Source: Scatomorpha sp964535405 (GTDB taxonomy: Bacteria > Bacillota > Clostridia > Oscillospirales > Oscillospiraceae). From it: a DNA stretch of 46,617 nt. The notes beneath the pieces were generated by a model. That model saw only the letters and a program-made list of their open reading frames with translations. It was not told the DNA's origin and did not search any database. The stretch covers positions 1-46,617 of the forward strand of contig CAZHUG010000012.1 of NCBI GenBank assembly GCA_964535405.1, written 5' to 3'. This document shows, piece after piece, positions 40,132 through 46,617 of the stretch (within the stretch, counting starts at the first letter, position 1; each line of letters opens with the position of its first letter). Made by a program: the position numbers and the translations under genes.

Positions 40132-43089
40132 TTGCTGACTCTGAAAAACATCACCAAGGAATACGTACTTGGTGACACTACCGTGCACGCTCTACGGGGC
40201 GTGTCGATTAATTTCCGAGAAAATGAGTTTGTCGCCATTCTCGGGCCATCCGGCTGCGGAAAGACCACGCTTTTAAACCTCGTCGGCGGTCTTGACCAGT
40301 ATACGGAGGGCGATCTCGTTATAAACGGGCGCTCCACCCGCGAGTATAAGGATAAGGACTGGGACACATACAGAAACCACTCTGTGGGCTTCGTATTCCA
40401 GACCTATAACCTGATTCCACACCAGTCTGTGCTGGCAAACGTTGAGCTCTCACTCACTATATCAGGCGTATCGAAGGCCGAGCGCCGCAGGAGAGCCATT
40501 GAGGTTTTGGAGAAGGTAGGACTGTCTGATCAGCTCTACAAAAAACCCAACCAGATGTCAGGCGGACAGATGCAGCGCGTCGCCATCGCGCGTGCGCTCA
40601 TAAACGACCCCGATATTCTGCTGGCAGACGAGCCCACGGGCGCACTCGACTCGGAGACCAGTGTCCAGATCATGGAGCTTCTAAAGGAGATCGCCTCCGA
40701 CAAGCTTGTCATCATGGTCACACACAACCCCGATCTGGCAGAGCGCTATTCAACCCGAATAGTCCGTCTGCTCGACGGCCGCATAACCGGCGACTCTGAT
40801 GAATATAAAAGCGACGGCGGCTCCGCGCGCTCTACCATGTTTACAAAGAAGCGTCCCTCGATGAGCCTCGGAACTGCTTTCTCTCTGTCTCTGAATAACC
40901 TCATGACGAAGAAGGCGCGCACCATACTGACGGCCTTTGCAGGCAGTATCGGTATTATCGGTATTGCGCTTATCCTCTCTCTGTCCAACGGAATCCAGAC
41001 CTACATTGATCAGGTTCAGGAGGACACACTGTCGAGCTATCCGCTAACGATTGAGGCAGAGGCCATGGATTTGAGCACGATGATAACGGCAATGACCGGC
41101 GCACGCGATGATGCCTCGGACTCAGACCACGAGCTGGATGCGGTCTATTCAAACGTCATCATGTATGACCTTATGGATAACCTGAACACCATGGACACCC
41201 AGACCAACAACCTCAAGGCCTTCAAGGAGTTTATTGAGGCAGGCGGCAACGGAATCCATGAATTCACCAGCGCCATTCAATACACATATAATCTGAATTT
41301 CGACATTTACACCCGCGACGATGACGACGCGATTGTGAAGTCCGACGTCATGTCCCTGATGAACGGACTCATGAGCAACATGTACGGCGGCAACTTCAGC
41401 AGCTATTTTGATGGCATGGGCTCTTTCTTTTCAGACTTTGACGTCTGGGAGGAAATGCTTTCAGGTGACGGCGATCAGCTCATTAACGACACCGTTTTGG
41501 GTCAATACGATATCGTCTATGGCAACTGGCCGGAAAAATATGACGAGGTTGTTTTGATTGTCAACAGCCGCAACGAGGTCAGTGACCTCGTGCTGTACAC
41601 GCTCGGACTCAAAACCGAGGCCGAGATGACTGCCGACCTGGAAGCCTCCATGAATCAGGAGACAATAAACGCTGATATCGAAAGCTGGAGCTATGAGGAT
41701 CTCTGTGACAGAAGCTTTAAGCTCATCAGCCGTCCCGAGTACTACGTATATGACGAGATCAGCGGCGGATATACCGATATCTCCGCAACAGATACCGGCA
41801 TGATCTATCTCTACGACTCTGCCGACGTAGGCACAACTCTCAAGATTGTCGGCATCGTCCGCCAGAACGAGGATGCTGTCTCCGCCATGATGTCCGGTGC
41901 AATCGGCTACACCTCCGCACTCACCGACCACATCATTGAAGCCTCCGCAGGCTCTGATATAGTTGAGGCCCAGCTCGCGGATCCCGACATCGACATTATT
42001 CTCGGCCTGCCGTTCGCCACAGGCGATGAGCCCGAGCCGACCGAGGACGAGATCCGCGCCGCGGTTGATGAACACATCGCAGGTCTTGATGTTTCCAAAC
42101 AGGCCATGCTCTACACCGATATAATGGCCACGCCCTCCGACGCATATGTATCCGAGATTGTCGAGCAGAACATGGCAGGCATGACACGCGAATACATCGA
42201 GGAAATGATGATCAACAGCTATTCTGAGGAAATGGGTGTTGACCCGGAGACAATCAGCGGTTATATTGCAGACATGGACGACGCGACGCTCATGTCCTAC
42301 GTCCGCGAGATGATGATTGAAGGTGTCAAGGAGCAGTATTCTGAAGCAACCAGAGCACAGCTCGCCCAGATGACATCTGAGCAGCTTGCGATGACGCTCA
42401 CACACTCCGAGCTTACACTCGAGCAGTATGAGTATGTTTTTGAAGATCAGCTCCCCCCGACTCTCTCTGAGGGCAGCTATGATAACAACATGAAGCTTCT
42501 CGGCTATGTCAACCTCGACAGCCCGAGCTCAATTAACCTCTACGCCTCCAGCTTCTCCAACAAGGATGAGCTCGCCCGTATAATCGACGAGTACAACGCC
42601 TCTGTTGAAGACGCGGATGATGAGCTGTCCTACACCGACTATGTTGCACTGCTCATGAGCTCAATTTCCACCATCATCAACGCCATAAGCTATGTGCTGA
42701 TCGCCTTCGTTGCCATCTCACTGGTGGTTTCCTCCATCATGATCGGCATCATCACATATATTTCCGTGCTTGAGCGCACCAAGGAAATTGGCATCCTGCG
42801 TGCAATCGGCGCTTCCAAGCGCGATGTCTCCAACGTGTTTAATGCGGAGACACTGCTCATCGGCCTTGTTGCCGGATTAATCGGCATCGGGCTCACATTG
42901 CTGCTGAACATCCCCATCAACGCAGTAGTCCAGCATCTGACGGGCATTGAGAGCCTGAAGGCGATCCTGCCGGTCAGCGGTGCTGTGGCTCTGGTTGTTA
43001 TATCAATGATTTTGACCTTCATATCGGGACTCATCCCCTCTGGATTTGCAGCCAAGCGGGACCCGGTCGAGGCTTTAAGGACTGAGTAA
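40132..43089 (+). CDS. ABC ATPase-FtsX permease fusion (MacB-like exporter)
   Basis: 985 residues from a TTG at 40132 behind AAGGAAAGGA. Residues 1-225 are a LolD/MacB-type ATPase (Walker A GPSGCGKTT, signature MSGGQMQR, Walker B ILLADEPTGALD). A first membrane helix follows near 265-290, then about 550 residues of acidic, Met-rich extracytoplasmic sequence, then three FtsX-type helices (about 845-980) with ERTKEIGILRAIGASKRDV. The architecture equals MacB with an unusually large external domain. In Gram-positives such fusions export lantibiotics or lipopeptides or act in envelope stress. MATE gene follows one base after the stop. Confidence 0.9.
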   Translation: MLTLKNITKEYVLGDTTVHALRGVSINFRENEFVAILGPSGCGKTTLLNLVGGLDQYTEGDLVINGRSTREYKDKDWDTYRNHSVGFVFQTYNLIPHQSVLANVELSLTISGVSKAERRRRAIEVLEKVGLSDQLYKKPNQMSGGQMQRVAIARALINDPDILLADEPTGALDSETSVQIMELLKEIASDKLVIMVTHNPDLAERYSTRIVRLLDGRITGDSDEYKSDGGSARSTMFTKKRPSMSLGTAFSLSLNNLMTKKARTILTAFAGSIGIIGIALILSLSNGIQTYIDQVQEDTLSSYPLTIEAEAMDLSTMITAMTGARDDASDSDHELDAVYSNVIMYDLMDNLNTMDTQTNNLKAFKEFIEAGGNGIHEFTSAIQYTYNLNFDIYTRDDDDAIVKSDVMSLMNGLMSNMYGGNFSSYFDGMGSFFSDFDVWEEMLSGDGDQLINDTVLGQYDIVYGNWPEKYDEVVLIVNSRNEVSDLVLYTLGLKTEAEMTADLEASMNQETINADIESWSYEDLCDRSFKLISRPEYYVYDEISGGYTDISATDTGMIYLYDSADVGTTLKIVGIVRQNEDAVSAMMSGAIGYTSALTDHIIEASAGSDIVEAQLADPDIDIILGLPFATGDEPEPTEDEIRAAVDEHIAGLDVSKQAMLYTDIMATPSDAYVSEIVEQNMAGMTREYIEEMMINSYSEEMGVDPETISGYIADMDDATLMSYVREMMIEGVKEQYSEATRAQLAQMTSEQLAMTLTHSELTLEQYEYVFEDQLPPTLSEGSYDNNMKLLGYVNLDSPSSINLYASSFSNKDELARIIDEYNASVEDADDELSYTDYVALLMSSISTIINAISYVLIAFVAISLVVSSIMIGIITYISVLERTKEIGILRAIGASKRDVSNVFNAETLLIGLVAGLIGIGLTLLLNIPINAVVQHLTGIESLKAILPVSGAVALVVISMILTFISGLIPSGFAAKRDPVEALRTE

Positions 43090-43090
43090 A

Positions 43091-44473
43091 ATGCATTATT
43101 TAAGACAGGGCAAGGAGTTTTACCGCAGCACACTGATGCTGATGCTGCCCATGATTCTTCAAAACCTTGTCACCAACTTCATGCAGCTCGCCGACACCTT
43201 CATGGTCGGCGCACTGGGCGAGACGGAGCTCGCCGCTGTCTCGATGGCAAACTCCGTCTTCTTCGTGCTTTCGCTGCTCATTTTCGGTATCCAGAGCGGT
43301 ACCGGCGTTCTTGTCGCGCAATATTACGGTCGCGGCAACAAGGAGGCTATCAACAGGGTCATGGGCATGGGCTACTATGTCTCACTTACGCTGACCCTGC
43401 TGGTCGCACTTTTCGCCTGCTTCTTCCCGATGGATATGATGCGCCTTATAACCAACAACGCAGATCTGCATGTACCCGGCGCGGAGTATGCGCGCATTGC
43501 GGGCTTCTCCTATGTGTTTATGGCTATAAGCGGCATCTACATCTCCGTGCAGCGCAGCATGTCAAACCCGCGCCTGGGCGCCATTGTGCTCACGATATCC
43601 GGCGCTATGAACATCCTGCTAAACTATATGTTCATCTTCGGCAAATTTGGCGCCCCCGCCATGGGCTGCGCAGGAGCTGCCTTTGCGACGCTTCTCAGCC
43701 GCATTTTCGAGGTAATCGTCATCGTGATCTACGCCTCACGCAGTAAAAACCTGAAGCTGCGCATCCCTCTGCTGCTCAAGCCCGGGGCTGTTATCGCAAA
43801 GGATTTCTTCAAGTTTTCCATGCCGGTCATATTAAACGAGGGTATGTGGAGCATCGGCACGGCAATTTTCTCCGTTATAATAGGGCACATGCCTAACAGC
43901 ACACCCCTTATTGCCGCCTACACCGTTGCGGGCAACATTGACCGCATGGCAGCGGTCGGACTGTTCGCATCCGGCAACGCCGCCGCGGTTATAATCGGGC
44001 GGGAAATCGGCTGTGGTGAGGAAAAAGATGTATACGGCAAGGGCATTGCCCTAAACGTCATCTGCTTCATCATCGGCGTTATCAGCATGGGTATTCTGCT
44101 TATCATTAGAGCCACCGCGCTGGATAACTTCATTTTCCCGCTCATGAACGTCTCCGCATATGGCGGTCAAATTGCAAAATTCATGCTCCTGGCAACGGCC
44201 ATCGTCATGCCGCTTCGTGCGGTGAACCTCTGCAACGTCTGCGGCGTGTTTCGGGGCGGAGGCGACGTGCGGAGGGCTCTTTTATGCGACGTGCTGCCTC
44301 TCTACTTCATCTGTATCCCGTCAGCAGCACTCTGCGGCCTGGTGTTCCACCTCGACATCTATGCAGTGTATCTCTGCATAGTTTTGGACGAGTTTTTAAA
44401 GGTCTTTCTCTGTTTCCCGCGACTTTTCAGCGGAAAATGGATAAATAACGTCACAAAAGACATAATTGCATAG
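43091..44473 (+). CDS. MATE-family efflux transporter
   Basis: 460 residues, about 12 membrane helices in two six-helix halves. MATE-like start ILQNLVTNFMQLADTFMVGALGE, then GAAFATLLSR and PVILNEGMWSIGT in the second half. Exports drugs or metabolites with Na+ or H+. It is the second gene of the operon with the ABC fusion and so may handle the same compounds; weak ribosome site (AAGGA about 12 bases upstream) suggests translational coupling. Confidence 0.92.
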   Translation: MHYLRQGKEFYRSTLMLMLPMILQNLVTNFMQLADTFMVGALGETELAAVSMANSVFFVLSLLIFGIQSGTGVLVAQYYGRGNKEAINRVMGMGYYVSLTLTLLVALFACFFPMDMMRLITNNADLHVPGAEYARIAGFSYVFMAISGIYISVQRSMSNPRLGAIVLTISGAMNILLNYMFIFGKFGAPAMGCAGAAFATLLSRIFEVIVIVIYASRSKNLKLRIPLLLKPGAVIAKDFFKFSMPVILNEGMWSIGTAIFSVIIGHMPNSTPLIAAYTVAGNIDRMAAVGLFASGNAAAVIIGREIGCGEEKDVYGKGIALNVICFIIGVISMGILLIIRATALDNFIFPLMNVSAYGGQIAKFMLLATAIVMPLRAVNLCNVCGVFRGGGDVRRALLCDVLPLYFICIPSAALCGLVFHLDIYAVYLCIVLDEFLKVFLCFPRLFSGKWINNVTKDIIA

Positions 44474-44474
44474 A

Positions 44475-44506
44475 AAATTCGCCCCGGTGTGCCCCGGGGC
44501 GAATTT
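44475..44506 (+). terminator. Rho-independent terminator of the ABC-FtsX/MATE operon
   Basis: A 13-bp stem (44475-44487 with 44494-44506) with 6-base loop, then GATTTGTT. Confidence 0.75.
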
Positions 44507-44562
44507 GATTTGTTCATATTTTTATGTTAGTCTTGTCGCATTCGGTCGAAAGGAAAAAACAG

Positions 44563-45429
44563 ATGACAAAAGCATTTACAAAAACAACAACTATTATTCT
44601 ATCGCTTGTACTTATATTAACACTGGCTGGCTGCGGACAGGAGCCGGAGCCTGACCCGCACGAGGGCATGATCTACGTAAACACAGGCGGCGAATATAAC
44701 TGGCTGTATCCGCAGGATTTCCCCGCCGCTGACTACAGGAAAGAGGATTTCAGCTCTGACGGCACTATTGTTACATACACCGGAACTGACTATGAGGCCC
44801 GGCTCGGCGTCGATGTTTCCTTCTATCAGGGTGACATTGACTGGGAGGCAGTGCGCGAGGCAGGCGTTGAATTTGCGATGATACGCTGCGGCTTTCGCGG
44901 CTCGTCTGAGGGCGTCATGTACGAGGATGAAAAATTCCACCAGAACATGGAGGGCGCACTTGCCGCCGGACTCGATGTCGGGGTGTACTTCTTCTCCCAG
45001 ACCACCGGCGCCCGTGAGGCGGCCGAGGAAGCTGAGTTTGTCCTCGATCTTATTGAGCCTTATGATATCACCATGCCGGTTGCCTTTGACTGGGAGGAGC
45101 TTCCTGACTCACGCGCGCAGGACATCAGCCCGGCCAGTCTGACCGCCTCCGCGGTGGTCTTCTGCGAGATTATTGACGATGCCGGATACGAGCCCGCTGT
45201 CTATTTTTACCGCAAACAGGGCTATTATGACTATGACCTTGCAAAGCTTGCAGACTACAGGCTCTGGATAGGCTCTCCCGGTGAGTGGCCGGACTTCTAT
45301 TACGAGCACAGTCTCTGGCAGTTCTCGTTCACAGCGCGTATCCCCGGCATTGATGCAGATGTGGACCTAAACCTCGAGTTTGACCGCATTACCCCCTTGC
45401 CATCACCCTCTGCCTCACCTGAGGCGTAG
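44563..45429 (+). CDS. GH25 muramidase lipoprotein
   Basis: 288 residues from the ATG at 44563 (AAAGGA upstream). Lipoprotein signal with lipobox LAGC (Cys24). GH25 (Chalaropsis-type) barrel from about 80: LGVDVSFYQGDIDW, AMIRCGFRG, VGVYFFSQT, catalytic pair in PVAFDWEE (Asp176, Glu178), and LWQFSFTARIPGID at the end. It cleaves the beta-1,4 bond of peptidoglycan at the outer face of the membrane. Single gene between terminators. Confidence 0.92.
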   Translation: MTKAFTKTTTIILSLVLILTLAGCGQEPEPDPHEGMIYVNTGGEYNWLYPQDFPAADYRKEDFSSDGTIVTYTGTDYEARLGVDVSFYQGDIDWEAVREAGVEFAMIRCGFRGSSEGVMYEDEKFHQNMEGALAAGLDVGVYFFSQTTGAREAAEEAEFVLDLIEPYDITMPVAFDWEELPDSRAQDISPASLTASAVVFCEIIDDAGYEPAVYFYRKQGYYDYDLAKLADYRLWIGSPGEWPDFYYEHSLWQFSFTARIPGIDADVDLNLEFDRITPLPSPSASPEA

Positions 45430-45443
45430 ATGATTGGAGCTAT

Positions 45444-45488
45444 AAATAGTGCAGTGACCAAAATTATGGTCACTGCACTATTTTTCTC
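45444..45488. terminator. Bidirectional terminator
   Basis: A 17-bp perfect stem (45444-45460 with 45467-45483), 6-base loop, followed by TTCTC on plus. It separates convergent GH25 and metK genes. Confidence 0.9.
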
Positions 45489-45509
45489 TAACAAGAGTTC
45501 ATTTTTAGT

Positions 45510-46617
45510 TTAGCCGGCGATTATTTTTCGCAGCTCGTCTTCCATATTTGTTCTCTCCCACGCGACGTCCAGCTCCTCGCGCCCCATGTGACCGTAGGCA
45601 GCCAGCGCGCGGTACTGGGGCTTCTTGAGCTCCAGATCACGAATGATCGCAGACGGGCGAAGGTCGAATATCTTGTTCACCGCAACTTCGAGATCATGAT
45701 CGGGTACAGTTCCCGTACCAAAGGTGGTGACGTTGACCGAGACAGGATTCGCAACACCTATGGCGTAGGCGAGCTGCACCTGGCAGCGCCTTGCAAGCCC
45801 TGCCGCAACGATGTTCTTAGCCACCCAGCGTGCCGCGTACGTCGCGCTGCGGTCAACCTTGGTCGGATCCTTGCCGGAGAATGCGCCGCCGCCGTGGGGC
45901 GCGCTGCCGCCGTAGGTGTCAACAATGATCTTGCGTCCGGTTAGACCCGAGTCCGCGACCGGGCCGCCCCGCACAAAGCGACCGGTGGGATTGACATAGA
46001 TTTTAATGTCGCCCTTATTCAGTTCATGGGGAATTGTTGGCAGAATTACAAGTCTCGTCAGATCCTCACGTATCTGCTCAAGGCTTACATTCTCATCGTG
46101 CTGGGTCGAGAGAACGACAGTGTCGACTCTCAGCGCGTTGCCATCGCCGTCGTACTCAATCGTGACCTGGGTCTTTCCGTCGGGGCGCAGATAATTAACT
46201 GTGCCGTCCTTGCGAACCTGAGTCAGACGTTTGGCAAGCTTGTGTGAAAGTGAGATGGGCAGGGGCATAAGCTCATCCGTCTCGTCACAGGCATAACCGA
46301 ACATCATGCCCTGATCGCCTGCCCCGTTCTCGAGATCGTCGCCAAGGGCGCCGGCCTTTCTCTCAAACGACTCATTGACACCCATGGCAATATCAGGCGA
46401 TTGCTCGTCTATTGCAGTGAGCACGGCACAGGTACTGCCGTCAAAGCCGTAGTTTGCGTTATCATAGCCGATATCGCAGACGACCTCGCGGGCTATGCGC
46501 GGAATATCAACGTAGCAGCTCGTCGAAATTTCGCCCATTATGTAGATCATACCGGTTGTCGCGGTGCACTCACAGGCGACATGACCATTCGGGTCCTGCT
46601 CCAGGATTGCGTCAAGG
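45510..46617 (-). CDS. metK: S-adenosylmethionine synthetase, 5' end outside the window
   Basis: About 368 residues are visible; the reading frame runs through the window end (LDAILEQDPNGHVACE) so the true start is missing. Signatures: TTGMI, GAGDQGMMFGYACDET, GGGAFSGKDPTKVDRSA, and GLTGRKIIVDTYGG. It makes S-adenosylmethionine from methionine and ATP. Stop at 45510 near the terminator. Confidence 0.96.
   Translation of the reverse strand, partial: LDAILEQDPNGHVACECTATTGMIYIMGEISTSCYVDIPRIAREVVCDIGYDNANYGFDGSTCAVLTAIDEQSPDIAMGVNESFERKAGALGDDLENGAGDQGMMFGYACDETDELMPLPISLSHKLAKRLTQVRKDGTVNYLRPDGKTQVTIEYDGDGNALRVDTVVLSTQHDENVSLEQIREDLTRLVILPTIPHELNKGDIKIYVNPTGRFVRGGPVADSGLTGRKIIVDTYGGSAPHGGGAFSGKDPTKVDRSATYAARWVAKNIVAAGLARRCQVQLAYAIGVANPVSVNVTTFGTGTVPDHDLEVAVNKIFDLRPSAIIRDLELKKPQYRALAAYGHMGREELDVAWERTNMEDELRKIIAG

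Noticed and set aside
41461..42405. A 314-codon frame antisense to the ABC-FtsX fusion
   Set aside because: Arises from codon bias in the acidic external domain; histidine- and cysteine-rich shadow translation without a ribosome site.
46508..46550. Internal ATG at 46550 as the start of metK
   Set aside because: The frame continues upstream to the window end with conserved metK residues, so the gene is truncated by the edge.

Overview
The window reads as chromosome of a spore-forming, moderately GC-rich member of the Clostridia (Bacillota), perhaps Oscillospiraceae-like. This rests on a sporulation sigma factor G, a YlmC/YmxH-type sporulation protein, a DnaD/DnaC-type primosome pair, GTG and TTG starts behind strong Shine-Dalgarno sequences, and many rho-independent terminators. 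I saw no rRNA, tRNA, CRISPR array, transposase or prophage. The strain cannot be named from the sequence alone.

Layout. 1-4148: the first codons of a leftward gene, then a rightward operon of MFS/GPH-type sugar transporter, GH2 glycosidase and DUF2461 protein. 4147-13616 (leftward): an MFS exporter, an XRE/TPR regulator, a two-gene alpha-oxoamine synthase (serine palmitoyltransferase-like) plus SDR reductase operon behind a consensus promoter, a SleB-type cell-wall hydrolase, a response regulator/histidine kinase/membrane-anchored protein operon, an HSL-family esterase and a lipoprotein. 13688-16566: a possible structured leader, a condensation/acetyltransferase-fold protein with an HxxxDG motif, a zinc-ribbon membrane protein and a small helical protein.

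16578-27185 (leftward) is a housekeeping block: peptidase U32, Maf, MreC, MreD and PBP2 (cell elongation, without mreB), then a methylglyoxal-synthase-like protein that has lost key catalytic residues, HisRS, AspRS and an HpcH/HpaI aldolase. 27240-30290 (rightward): DnaD-domain protein, DnaC-type helicase loader and a DUF2804 protein. A GIY-YIG protein follows, convergent with an unusual membrane protein made of a kinase C-lobe lacking the catalytic residues, one transmembrane helix, a Pro/Asp linker and a C-type lectin domain. 32560-34526: sigG with a candidate sigma-F promoter, divergent from a tRNA 2-thiouridylase gene. 34571-37819: a GntR (YtrA-type) regulator, ABC ATPase and large permease operon with a consensus promoter and a palindromic operator candidate. 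37878-46617: a CstA-family transporter, a YlmC/YmxH protein, a 985-residue ABC-ATPase/FtsX fusion coupled to a MATE exporter, a GH25 muramidase lipoprotein and the truncated metK.

Most promising for new biology: the lectin pseudokinase (30643-32124), the SPT-like/SDR pair suggesting sphingoid-type long-chain bases in a Firmicute (6765-8727), the degenerate methylglyoxal synthase homologue (20540-20941), and the acyltransferase-like operon with its leader (13688-15970). All family calls are from reading motifs by eye; no database search was possible.
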